Shown: one piece after another, positions 24,483-32,444 of the stretch
Layout of the letters: each line of letters begins with the position of its first letter
How positions within the stretch are numbered: position 1 is the stretch's first letter
From: Mycobacterium sp. 4858
GTDB lineage: Bacteria; Actinomycetota; Actinomycetes; Mycobacteriales; Mycobacteriaceae
Length of the DNA: 64,000 nt
Reading direction: 5' to 3'
NCBI RefSeq assembly: GCF_900240975.1
Contig: NZ_LT968776.1
Span: 2,103,482 to 2,167,481 of the forward strand
The notes under the pieces: generated by a model
The model's input: only the letters and a program-made list of their open reading frames with translations
Databases searched by the model: none
Told to the model about the DNA's origin: nothing
Program-made: the position numbers and the translations under genes

Positions 24483-26713
24483 GCGCGGCGCCGGTGATCC
24501 ATATCGAGCTGGAGATCGCGGGAATGACGTGCGCGTCGTGCGCCGCCCGGATCGAGAAGAAGCTGAACAGGCTCGACGGTGTCGCCGCGACTGTCAACTA
24601 CGCCACCGAAAAGGCCGCGCTCACCGTCCCGTCGGGGTATGACCCGCAGCTGCTGATCACCGCCGTCGAACAAGCCGGATACACCGCCGCGCTGCCGCAA
24701 CCGCGGGAGGAACCCGCCCCCGGCGAATCCGTGGACCCCGGCTCCCTTCGCACCCGCCTGATCATCGTGGGCGTGCTCGCGGGCCCGGTCATCGCCATGG
24801 CGATGATTCCCGGCCTGCAATTCCGCTATTGGCAGTGGGCGTCGCTGGTTCTGGCCGCACCGGTCGTCGTGTGGGGCGGTCGTCCCTTCCACGCCGCCGC
24901 CTGGGCCAATCTTCGGCACGGCGCCGCCACCATGGACACCCTCGTCTCGATCGGCACGCTGTCGGCGTTCCTCTGGTCGCTGTATGCGCTGTTCCTGGGC
25001 ACGGCGGGAGAGCCGGGCATGCGCGACGGCTTCGAGCTCACCGCCCGGACCGCCGACGGAACCGGCAACATCTACCTGGAAGTCGCCGCGGGCGTGACCC
25101 TGTTCGTCCTGGCCGGCCGGTACTTCGAGCAGCGCTCCAAGCGGACGGCGGGCGCCGCGCTGCGCGCCCTGCTCGAGCTCGGGGCCAAGGACGTGGCGGT
25201 GCTGCGCGACGGCGCCGAGACCCGGATCCCCGTGGACCGCCTCGCGGTCGGGGACGAGTTCGTGGTCCGGCCGGGGGAGAAGGTCGCCACCGACGGAGTC
25301 GTGATCTCGGGTTCCTCGGCGGTGGACGCCTCGATGCTCACCGGCGAATCCGTCCCCGTCGAGGTCGGCCCGGGCGACGCCGTCACGGGCGCCACCGTCA
25401 ACGCCGGCGGCCGCCTCGTCGTGCGGGCCACCCGGGTCGGCGACGACACCCAGCTCGCCCACATGGCCAAGCTGGTCGAGGAGGCGCAGTCGGGGAAGGC
25501 CGAGGTGCAGCGGCTGGCCGACCACATCTCCGGCGTGTTCGTCCCGGTGGTCATCGGCATCGCCCTCGTGACCCTCGGCGCCTGGCTCGCGCTGGGCCCC
25601 TCGCCCGCAGCGGCCCTGACCGCAGCCGTCGCGGTGCTCATCATCGCCTGTCCCTGCGCGCTGGGCCTGGCCACCCCGACCGCCCTGCTCGTCGGTACGG
25701 GCCGCGCGGCTCAGCTCGGCGTGCTGATCAAAGGGCCCGAGGTGCTGGAGTCCACCCGCCTGGTCGACACCGTCGTGCTCGACAAGACCGGCACCGTCAC
25801 CACCGGCAAGATGACGCTGGTCGAGGTGATCAGCGGGCCGGGAACCGACCGCGAGACGCTCCTTCGCTACGCCGGGGCGCTCGAGGACGCCTCCGAACAT
25901 CCCATCGCGCAGGCCATCGCCCGGGCGGCCAGAGCCGAGCTGCGCGCCCTGCCCGCACCCGAAAATTTCGCCAGCCTGGAGGGCAGCGGTGTGCGGGGCG
26001 TCGTCGACGGCCACAGCGTCGTGGTCGGCCGCGCCGGCCTGCTGACCGAGCGGGGCGAACCCCTGGACGCCGCACTGTCTGCGGGCAAGGCGCGGGCCGA
26101 GGCGGAGGGCAAGACCGCGGTCGCCGTCGGCTGGGACGGCCGCGCCCGAGGTGTCCTGGTCGTCGCGGACACGGTCAAACCCACGAGCGCCGAAGCGGTC
26201 CGGCAGTTCAAGCGGCTTGGCCTCACGCCGATCCTGCTGACCGGTGACAACGGGACCGTCGCGAACCGCATCGCCGGCCAGCTCGGCATCGGAGAGGTCA
26301 TCTCCGAGACGATGCCCGCCGACAAGGTCGCCGCCGTCAAGCGGCTGCAGTCCGAGGGCAAGGTCGTGGCCATGGTCGGCGACGGCGTTAACGACGCCGC
26401 GGCGCTGGCGGCCGCAGACCTCGGGGTGGCCATGGGCACCGGCACCGACGTCGCGATCCAGGCCGCCGACCTCACCGTCGCGCGCGGCGACCTGCGCGCC
26501 GCCGTGGACGCCATCCGGTTGTCCCGGCGGACGCTGGCCACCATCAAGGCCAACCTGTTCTGGGCCTTCGGCTACAACGTCGCCGCCATCCCGCTCGCCG
26601 CGCTCGGCCTGCTGAATCCGATGCTGGCGGGCGCGGCGATGGCCTTTTCCAGCGCTTTCGTCGTCGCCAACAGCCTGCGGCTGCGCTCGTTCACCAGCGT
26701 GACGAACGCCTAG
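24479..26713 (+). CDS. copA: CopA-like P1B-type copper-exporting ATPase
   Basis: The 744-residue membrane pump has an N-terminal metal-binding domain (GMTCASC, residues 15-21), membrane helices, the transmembrane CPC motif (residues 391-393, ACPCALGLATPTALL), the phosphorylation site DKTGTVT (Asp435), the nucleotide-binding EHPIAQAI, and the hinge GDGVNDAAAL. The C-terminal helices hold FWAFGYNVAAIPLAA and MAFSSAFVVANSLRL; the YN and MxxSS residues are those of Cu(I) exporters. The start at 24479 overlaps the copZ stop. Mycobacteria carry several such pumps (for example CtpV), so copA is used as a functional name only. Confidence 0.93.
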   Translation: MSAAPVIHIELEIAGMTCASCAARIEKKLNRLDGVAATVNYATEKAALTVPSGYDPQLLITAVEQAGYTAALPQPREEPAPGESVDPGSLRTRLIIVGVLAGPVIAMAMIPGLQFRYWQWASLVLAAPVVVWGGRPFHAAAWANLRHGAATMDTLVSIGTLSAFLWSLYALFLGTAGEPGMRDGFELTARTADGTGNIYLEVAAGVTLFVLAGRYFEQRSKRTAGAALRALLELGAKDVAVLRDGAETRIPVDRLAVGDEFVVRPGEKVATDGVVISGSSAVDASMLTGESVPVEVGPGDAVTGATVNAGGRLVVRATRVGDDTQLAHMAKLVEEAQSGKAEVQRLADHISGVFVPVVIGIALVTLGAWLALGPSPAAALTAAVAVLIIACPCALGLATPTALLVGTGRAAQLGVLIKGPEVLESTRLVDTVVLDKTGTVTTGKMTLVEVISGPGTDRETLLRYAGALEDASEHPIAQAIARAARAELRALPAPENFASLEGSGVRGVVDGHSVVVGRAGLLTERGEPLDAALSAGKARAEAEGKTAVAVGWDGRARGVLVVADTVKPTSAEAVRQFKRLGLTPILLTGDNGTVANRIAGQLGIGEVISETMPADKVAAVKRLQSEGKVVAMVGDGVNDAAALAAADLGVAMGTGTDVAIQAADLTVARGDLRAAVDAIRLSRRTLATIKANLFWAFGYNVAAIPLAALGLLNPMLAGAAMAFSSAFVVANSLRLRSFTSVTNA

Positions 26714-26844
26714 AAGGCCGCGCCCACACGCCGCGACGGCGGCCGGGTGGGTGGGGCCGGTGTGGGATAGTTGTCCTCGACCCACCGCGTTCGAAATGAC
26801 CACGGGTCCGCCCCCGCGCAGCGACTCAGCAAAGGCAACGACCG

Positions 26845-28233
26845 TTGGACCAATTCTTCGGACGACTGTCCTTGCTGCATGGCTGGTTCCCGCCGGCCGT
26901 GCAGGCATTGACGTTGCTGCTGCTGATCATCGCGATCCAGTGGCGTGCGCGGACCTGGCTCAAGCGGGTGCTGCCCGTGGCCCTGGTCGCGGCCGTCGCG
27001 GTGACCGCGCTCGCGTATTGGTACATCACGTCGCTCGGCGTGGCCGGCGACCCGGCGCCGACGGCGCTGTGGGTCTGGATCGCGCTGACCGGCCTGGCCG
27101 CCGCGGTGGTGTTGGTGGGCTGGCCGGGTGCACGCTGGTGGCGCCGGGCACTGGCGGCGCTGTCCATACCCCTGTGCGTGTTGTGCGCGGGGCTCGCCCT
27201 GAACGGGTGGGTTGGCTACTTCCCCACCGCATTGGCCGCGTGGAATCAGCTGACCTCTGGGCCGTTGCCCAACGAGGTCGACCGGCTGCGGGTCACCGAG
27301 ATGCAGGTCGCCGGCACCAGGCCCAGCAAGGGCGTGGTGGTGCCGGTCAACATCGACGACAACGCCTCGCACTTCCCCCACCGTCGGGAACTGGTCTACC
27401 TGCCACCCGCGTGGTTCAACAGCAATCCGCCGCCTCGGCTGCCGGCGGTCATGATGATCAGCTCCGCCTTCAACACCCCCGGCGACTGGCTGGGTCCCGG
27501 CGGGGCCTTCACCGCGATCGACAACTTCGCCGCCGCGCACCACGGGTTCTCCCCGGTCCTGGTGTTCGTCGATCCCACCGGTTCGTTCGACAACGACACC
27601 GAGTGCGTCAACGGCAGCCGAGGCAACGCCGCCGACCACCTGACCAAGGACATCGTGCCGTTCATCGTGTCGAACTTCGGCGTCAGCGCCGACCGCGCCA
27701 ACTGGGCCGTCGCGGGATGGTCGATGGGCGGGACCTGCGCGGTTGACCTGGCCGTCATGCACCCGGAGCTGTTCAGCGCGTTCGTCGACATCGCCGGTGA
27801 CCGCAGCCCCAATGTCGGCCCCAGGGATCAGACGATCGCCAAGTTGTTCGGCGGCGACCACGCCGCCTGGGCCGCGTTCGACCCGCTTACCGTGATCGCG
27901 CGGCATGGTCGCTACACCGGGCTGTCGGGCTGGTTCGACGTCCCGGGGTCGTCGGAGCCGCGCGACGTGGCCGAGGAAGCCAACAGCACCGGAGGCGCTC
28001 CCGCCACCGACCCGGCTGCCAACCCGGAAGGTCAGGACGCCGCCGCCAACGCGCTGTGCGCCGCCGCCAGCGCCAACGGCATCGCCTGCGCGGTGGTCAG
28101 TCAGCCGGGAAAGCACGACTGGCCGTTCGCCGCGCAGGCGTTCACCGCGGCGCTGCCTTGGCTGGCCTCGACGCTGGCCACGCCGGACGCCGAGCCGGTG
28201 CCGCTGCCGCCGTACCGCGGCGAATCACGTTAG
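26845..28233 (+). CDS. Membrane-anchored alpha/beta hydrolase (esterase family)
   Basis: The 462-residue protein has four N-terminal membrane helices (residues about 15-130: AVQALTLLLLIIAIQW; VLPVALVAAVAVTALAYW; LWVWIALTGLAAAVVLVGW; LAALSIPLCVLCAGLAL) and then an extracytoplasmic esterase-D/mycolyltransferase-like domain. The nucleophile lies in VAGWSMGGTCAVDLA (Ser293), with PVLVFVDPTGSF and a C-terminal GKHDWPFAAQAF holding a likely catalytic His. The start codon is TTG at 26845 with AAAGG ten bases upstream. The domain order resembles mycobacterial membrane esterases related to antigen 85, suggesting a cell-envelope role, but the substrate is unknown. Confidence 0.85.
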   Translation: MDQFFGRLSLLHGWFPPAVQALTLLLLIIAIQWRARTWLKRVLPVALVAAVAVTALAYWYITSLGVAGDPAPTALWVWIALTGLAAAVVLVGWPGARWWRRALAALSIPLCVLCAGLALNGWVGYFPTALAAWNQLTSGPLPNEVDRLRVTEMQVAGTRPSKGVVVPVNIDDNASHFPHRRELVYLPPAWFNSNPPPRLPAVMMISSAFNTPGDWLGPGGAFTAIDNFAAAHHGFSPVLVFVDPTGSFDNDTECVNGSRGNAADHLTKDIVPFIVSNFGVSADRANWAVAGWSMGGTCAVDLAVMHPELFSAFVDIAGDRSPNVGPRDQTIAKLFGGDHAAWAAFDPLTVIARHGRYTGLSGWFDVPGSSEPRDVAEEANSTGGAPATDPAANPEGQDAAANALCAAASANGIACAVVSQPGKHDWPFAAQAFTAALPWLASTLATPDAEPVPLPPYRGESR

Positions 28234-28409
28234 TTAACAAAATTCACAGCTGACCCACCCGTAACGCCTCCGACATATTCACCCTGCTAGTGGTACGGTT
28301 CGCTGCTGATGGCTGCGATGTTCCGCATGACGGGCGACCCCTCCGCGGGTCGGCTCGGTGCCCACCGTGCCGCAATCCATGTCGAGCCCGTCCCGCCCCG
28401 CGCCCCGAG

Positions 28410-29219
28410 ATGAACCGCCGTCAATTCCTGGGTTCGCTCGCGGCGTCGGTCGTCGCCGGCGTGGGCGCCGCCCGCCTGGTGGTCGACCCGCAGCCGCGGA
28501 CGTTCGCCCAAGTACCGCCGGCTTCGGTCGCGGTATCCGGTCCCGCCGCCCCGACGGCCCTGTTACCGCCTCCACCGCCCGACGCCCGCATCCCGCTGCC
28601 CGGCGGCGGCGCGTTGATGAAGATCCCCGGCGAGGGCGATCTGCTGGCACTGACGGTAGACGACGGCGTCAACAGCGAGGTGGTGCGCGCGTACACCCAG
28701 TTCGCCAAGGACACCGGGGTGCGGTTGACCTACTTCGTCAACGGCACCTACGACTCCTGGACCGAGAACAAGGAGATGCTGCGGCCCCTGGTCGACAGCG
28801 GGCAGATCCAGCTCGGCAACCACACGTGGTCTCACCCCGACCTGACGACGCTCCCGAAAGACCAAATCGCCCAACAGCTCTCCCGCAACGACGAATTCCT
28901 CAAGAAGACGTACGGGATCGGCGCGAAGCCGTACTGGCGGCCGCCCTACGCGAAGCGCAACGCCGCCGTCGACGCCGTCGCGGCCGATCTCGGCTACACG
29001 GTGCCGACGTTATGGTCGGGATCGCTGTCGGATTCGACGTTGATCACCGAGGACTACATCGTGCAGATGGCCGACCAGTACTTCACCCCGCAGGCCATCG
29101 TCATCGGGCACCTCAACCACCTGCCCGTCACACACGTCTATCCCCAACTCGTCGACTTCATCCGCGAGCGCAACCTGCGCACCGTCACGCTCAACGACGT
29201 GTTCTTGAAGACGCCGTAA
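28410..29219 (+). CDS. Polysaccharide deacetylase (NodB domain), Tat-type secreted
   Basis: The 269-residue protein begins MNRRQFLGSLAASVVAGVGA, a twin-arginine signal, followed by a Pro-rich linker and a NodB domain. Motif 1 is LTVDDGVN (Asp84-Asp85), motif 2 NHTWSHP (His138 and His142, H-x3-H), and motif 3 YWRPPYAKRN. Such enzymes remove acetyl or related groups from cell-wall or other polysaccharides using a divalent metal. The ATG at 28410 is chosen for the signal peptide. Its last 238 bp are duplicated 8.2 kb downstream at 37212-37449 and mark the left edge of an island; the gene itself is intact. Confidence 0.9.
   Translation: MNRRQFLGSLAASVVAGVGAARLVVDPQPRTFAQVPPASVAVSGPAAPTALLPPPPPDARIPLPGGGALMKIPGEGDLLALTVDDGVNSEVVRAYTQFAKDTGVRLTYFVNGTYDSWTENKEMLRPLVDSGQIQLGNHTWSHPDLTTLPKDQIAQQLSRNDEFLKKTYGIGAKPYWRPPYAKRNAAVDAVAADLGYTVPTLWSGSLSDSTLITEDYIVQMADQYFTPQAIVIGHLNHLPVTHVYPQLVDFIRERNLRTVTLNDVFLKTP
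28981..29218 (+). repeat. Left copy of a 238-bp direct repeat (3' end of deacetylase gene)
   Basis: This segment matches 37212-37449 with three substitutions (near 28998, 29010 and 29132) and no gaps by eye. Similarity starts at CGGCCGATCT and stops within the stop codon (TAA here, TAG in the right copy). Sequences outside differ on both sides. It acts as the left boundary of the island. Confidence 0.9.
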
Positions 29220-29519
29220 GGTCGGGGATACCGGCGAGGCGCTTATCAAGCGTGGCATGAAGGTACCCCCGATCGCGCTCTTGCGCGCAGATCGGCGACC
29301 GACCGCCAGGAGCTGAGAAAGGCCGCGGCGGCTCTGCACCTGGCCGAGGTTCGGGAGGGCGCGTGGATGCGCCCGGATAACCTTGATCCACAACGGTTTC
29401 CGATATTTGCGGCCGTCAGGTACCGGCAGTGCACGCGCGTTCACGGGCCCGCCACGGGCATCATGACCGACAGGGTGCGATGGCTGTTTTCCCTCGACGA
29501 GTGGGCTGACGAGCCAGGG
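29220..29519 (+). pseudogene. PaaX-family regulator remnant (C-terminal part)
   Basis: The frame directly after the deacetylase stop codes for RQELRKAAAALHLAEVREGA, WMRPDNLD, and later RWLFSLDEWADEPG. This pattern, an Arg-rich helix, LAEVREGAWMRPDNL and a closing L-x-LDEWA, resembles the C-terminal region of actinobacterial PaaX-family repressors. The N-terminal DNA-binding part is missing and the frame abuts the island's left repeat. The same frame stays open to 29855, so the acidic repeats could be a tail fused to the remnant. A start at ATG 29367 is possible. Family assignment is by resemblance only. Confidence 0.5.
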
Positions 29520-29607
29520 CCTGTCGATCGCCGTGGTCCGCCACCTTCCCGGGTAACTCAGCTGCAAGCACCGAACAGCGTCTTACGTCGAGAATCGCTT
29601 GCCTCAG

Positions 29608-29630
29608 CGCACGTTGAAGCCCAACGTGCG
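29608..29630. promoter_or_regulatory. Perfect 9-5-9 inverted repeat upstream of the acidic-repeat gene
   Basis: CGCACGTTG (29608-29616) and CAACGTGCG (29622-29630) pair exactly around AAGCC, 19-28 bp before the two candidate starts of the acidic peptide. No T-run follows, so it reads more like an operator or an mRNA hairpin in the leader than a terminator. Confidence 0.5.
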
Positions 29631-29657
29631 GTTCACTCGGCCCCTACGATGGTTCTT

Positions 29658-29855
29658 ATGGTTAGTGCAGCCGACATGCCCAGCGACAGTGACCTTCCCG
29701 ACGTCCCCAACGACAGTGACCTTCCCGACGTCCCCAACGACAGCGACCTACCCGACGTCCCCAACGACAACGACCTACCCGACGTCCCCAACGACGACGA
29801 CCTACCCGACGTCCCCAACGACAACGACCTACCCGACGTCCCCAACGATGGGTGA
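29658..29855 (+). CDS. Small acidic nonapeptide-repeat protein
   Basis: From the ATG at 29658 the frame gives about 65 residues, MVSAADMPS followed by six copies of a nonapeptide, DSDLPDVPN with variants DNDLPDVPN and DDDLPDVPN, and then Asp-Gly-stop. An ATG at 29649 is an alternative, and the frame is open upstream through the PaaX-like remnant. The product would be very acidic (three Asp per repeat, no Lys or Arg), probably extended because of the regular Pro, and possibly Ca2+-binding; no family was recognised. It points towards the island operon end. Whether it is translated separately is uncertain. Confidence 0.45.
   Translation: MVSAADMPSDSDLPDVPNDSDLPDVPNDSDLPDVPNDNDLPDVPNDDDLPDVPNDNDLPDVPNDG
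29685..29846 (+). repeat. Tandem array, six copies of a 27-bp unit
   Basis: Units start at 29685, 29712, 29739, 29766, 29793 and 29820 with no spacers. Differences are few and mostly in the Ser/Asn/Asp codon and in a CTT/CTA leucine codon. The unit length is a multiple of three, so copy-number change would keep the frame; this is a possible variable-number locus. Confidence 0.9.
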
Positions 29856-30134
29856 GTCCTTCCCGTCGCTGCGCCGTCGTTAGCGGATCTCAACGGCGCT
29901 GTGCGGTATGGCGACGCTTTGATGTCACCGACCCGCTCGACGGATGAGCCAAGGCCGCACCTGGATCCCGGGGGATGACCGCGGAGGTGAAACCAATCAA
30001 CTCCCCAACGGGCACAGTCAGTTCACAAACGTTGGCATCAATGCGATACGTCGGCGCACCGCCACAGACTCATCAGGGCAAGTTATCGATCCACGAGCAA
30101 GCGCCTCAACGCCCAGCTGCGCACTGACGTGGGG

Positions 30135-31337
30135 TCAACGATTGAGATTGACGACGAACTCTTGCACTCTGTATGGATAGTCGCCCGGGCACCACTGACT
30201 CACCAAAATGAGCGCCTGGTCCAGGGTAGAGCCGGGAACGATGTAGCCGCCGTAGTTGTTCGGAACTGAGATCGGGTCCGCAACGACCGTCATGGGTGTG
30301 TCCCGCGCCAATACCTGCGTCACATCGTCAGCCACCCGAACTTCGGTACACCCTGTCCTCGCGTTAAACCCGGACAGCACGAACTTTTCTTCGATGATGC
30401 GCAGGCTTAACTCGCCGAATATGTCGCCGCTCAGGGGTTCCGGGTCGACATCCCACTGCCATATGCCGTCTTTCTTACCCCAGGCCCACCACATGTTCCG
30501 GTCCTCGAAGTGCTCCGCATGGCAGTGGTAGAGGCGCACGGTGTGGTCACGCGCGAACCCGTCGGCGACGATGTACACCCAACCGTCGGGCGCTTGGCAC
30601 CCGCTGATCTGGGTTTGATTGCCGCCCTCCCAGCCGGCATCCCTCAAGGACCCGGGAACAGTCGGCCAGTATCCCCTGTTTGGGTCGATTCGTACCAGAC
30701 GCGAATCAATCGGAATGAGATCGTCCACTGTCCTCGTTATCAAGGCGTAGTCGATGCCGAACACCTGGACCGTACCGGCCGGCAGCTGACTGCCTCCTGG
30801 CGGCCAACCTTCGGCGTAGAGGCTGCACCAGCCAAAAGAATGGTCGAATTCGACTTTGCCCCCAAGTGTGCCCGGCTTGACATGCAGGCCCAGCGATGGG
30901 CTCCAATCTCCCTCCCTACAACGGTTTCCCGTGAACGTATCGCCCGCCAGAGCAACCTGGCCACCGGGTGATATCTCGCACAGGTCGGTGGCCCCCGCGC
31001 CGAGCCAGCCGGTAGGTCCGTCGGACCCGGCGACTATCCCCAGATTGATCTTGTCGCCTCGTACCGGCTGTGGCAGCTCGGGCAACGCCCTCGCGGCGAG
31101 AGCCGCCCTGGCCTTGATAGGCGGTGCGAGGGGCGCCGTTGACCGCCGGGGTGTCAAGTTTGACTTCGGTACTGGTGGTTGGCGCTTGGCCGCGCGTTGC
31201 CCTGTCGCGCTCTTCGATCCGTTGCCGGTGTGCCGCGCTGGTGGTGGGTGTTTGGCCGCAGCTCGCTCGGTGGTGCTCTTCGATCCGTCGCCGGTGTGTC
31301 GTGCTGATGCGACCTTCTTGGCTGTCTTTTCCGCCAT
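30135..31337 (-). CDS. DUF4185 protein with basic repeat N-terminus
   Basis: The 400-residue protein has a Lys/Arg/Pro-rich N-terminal 75 residues containing two copies of a RHTG(D/N)GSKS unit, and no signal peptide. The rest resembles DUF4185: VALAGDTFTGNRCREGDWSP, QISGCQAPDGWVYIVADG, a central LSLRIIEEKFVLSGFNART and the closing NNYGGYIVPGSTLDQALILV with SQW. DUF4185 is thought to be a five-bladed beta-propeller-like domain (glycosidase-like arrangement), with no fixed function. GGAGGGACC precedes the ATG. It is last of the leftward island genes. The basic tail might bind nucleic acid or polyanions, including the acidic repeat peptide next door; that is speculation. Confidence 0.75.
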   Translation of the reverse strand: MAEKTAKKVASARHTGDGSKSTTERAAAKHPPPARHTGNGSKSATGQRAAKRQPPVPKSNLTPRRSTAPLAPPIKARAALAARALPELPQPVRGDKINLGIVAGSDGPTGWLGAGATDLCEISPGGQVALAGDTFTGNRCREGDWSPSLGLHVKPGTLGGKVEFDHSFGWCSLYAEGWPPGGSQLPAGTVQVFGIDYALITRTVDDLIPIDSRLVRIDPNRGYWPTVPGSLRDAGWEGGNQTQISGCQAPDGWVYIVADGFARDHTVRLYHCHAEHFEDRNMWWAWGKKDGIWQWDVDPEPLSGDIFGELSLRIIEEKFVLSGFNARTGCTEVRVADDVTQVLARDTPMTVVADPISVPNNYGGYIVPGSTLDQALILVSQWCPGDYPYRVQEFVVNLNR

Positions 31338-31525
31338 GATGGTCCCTCCCTAGATCTGTCACTCAAATGGCATGCGTCAATCGAAGAACCACAACTGCAG
31401 GAGGGCTAGAGCCTTATGTCACCGCTGCTCGGTGGAAGCCGGTTCGAAGGCACATCCGGCTACCCGTCGTCGAGAAGTGAGTAAATCTCCCGAATCTGCT
31501 GTGTGCCGCAAGCGGGTAAACCTAC

Positions 31526-32200
31526 TCAAAACGTCCAGCTTTTGTCTGGGCCTACGACGAAGCCGTGCCGTTGCGCAGTCGTGTCGCCGTGGTTCTGCCG
31601 AAAGTCTCTGATCAGCATGCACGCGACGACAACGCCTTGCACACCGCAGGTGATCTGATCGCCGCCCATCAGATATCCCCCCGCACCCAAGATCACCTTC
31701 TCGCTCGATGCCAAGGGCTTCCCGTTCAGCTGGTCGGCGCCGGGCGAGGAGTTCTGGTCGAAGTACGCCTGATAGTCCCCCGCGTAGACATGGTTTGCTG
31801 GGTGATCGAGGCCTGGCATCTCTCCAAAGCAGGCCGCTGCCGTACTTCCACGGTTGCTCCACATCGCGCACTGCAAGCCCATAGGGCTGGTAAACGTTGC
31901 AAGGGGATAGAGGCGCGACACATCGTGGTCCCGGGACACGTCAGTGAACCCATCCAAGTCGGGAAAGCCCGGCGGTGGCGGAGACACAGCCGCAGTCTGC
32001 AGGGACGTGGGAGCTCCGGGTTGGACCGACGTGGACGTACTACGTGCCGGCTCCGACGTCTTCGCCGGAGCCATTACCGGTGCTGAACTTCCAGCGGGCT
32101 TCACCACGAGACGCACGACGACCACGACGATGGTGACCACGACTGCCGCGACAGCCAGGACGAGCATGACCCGCCGCCAGCTAACGGTATGTGCCCTCAC
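31526..32200 (-). CDS. Single-pass membrane protein, unknown family
   Basis: The 224-residue product has one N-terminal membrane segment (VMLVLAVAAVVVTIVVVVVR, residues about 11-30), a Ser/Thr/Pro-rich stalk to residue 80, and a C-terminal extracytoplasmic domain with four Cys (LQCAMWSN, AACFGEM, ITCGVQG, VACMLI) that could form two disulfides. The closing HGFVVGPDKSWTF resembles the end of several small mycobacterial secreted domains. GTG start with GGAGG seven bases before it. It lies in the island between the caspase and DUF4185 genes; it might link the module to the envelope. I do not recognise the family. Confidence 0.65.
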   Translation of the reverse strand: MRAHTVSWRRVMLVLAVAAVVVTIVVVVVRLVVKPAGSSAPVMAPAKTSEPARSTSTSVQPGAPTSLQTAAVSPPPPGFPDLDGFTDVSRDHDVSRLYPLATFTSPMGLQCAMWSNRGSTAAACFGEMPGLDHPANHVYAGDYQAYFDQNSSPGADQLNGKPLASSEKVILGAGGYLMGGDQITCGVQGVVVACMLIRDFRQNHGDTTAQRHGFVVGPDKSWTF

Positions 32201-32444
32201 GGCCCCTCCGAAACAAATGACCGATTGCAGAAGCCTACGTCAGGGCGGGCACCTGAACGGCGCCGGCGACTTCGGGCCTCGTCGAAATCGCTTCCGCTGG
32301 TCCGGGCCACCGCGAAATCGTCGCGGTCTCGGGACCACCGCGGTGGTTTTGCGGAATTCAAAGCAGGTGTCACGCGGTATGTCGAGCGATCCCCGCTCTC
32401 CGCATCCAGAGCGTTGACGCAACTCCACGGTGCTGCCGCTGCGC

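Noticed and set aside
24458..26908. 816-residue leftward frame opposite copA
   Set aside because: Composition is that of an antisense shadow of a GC-rich gene; the forward strand has all P-type ATPase motifs.
29685..29846. Tandem repeat read as a CRISPR array
   Set aside because: Units are contiguous with no spacers and are in frame with an acidic peptide; no cas genes nearby.
32334..32347. ACCACCGCGGTGGT palindrome followed by T-rich DNA between caspase and membrane-protein genes
   Set aside because: A spacer-free palindrome cannot form a normal terminator hairpin and the T-run lies on the strand opposite to the flanking genes; left as uncertain.
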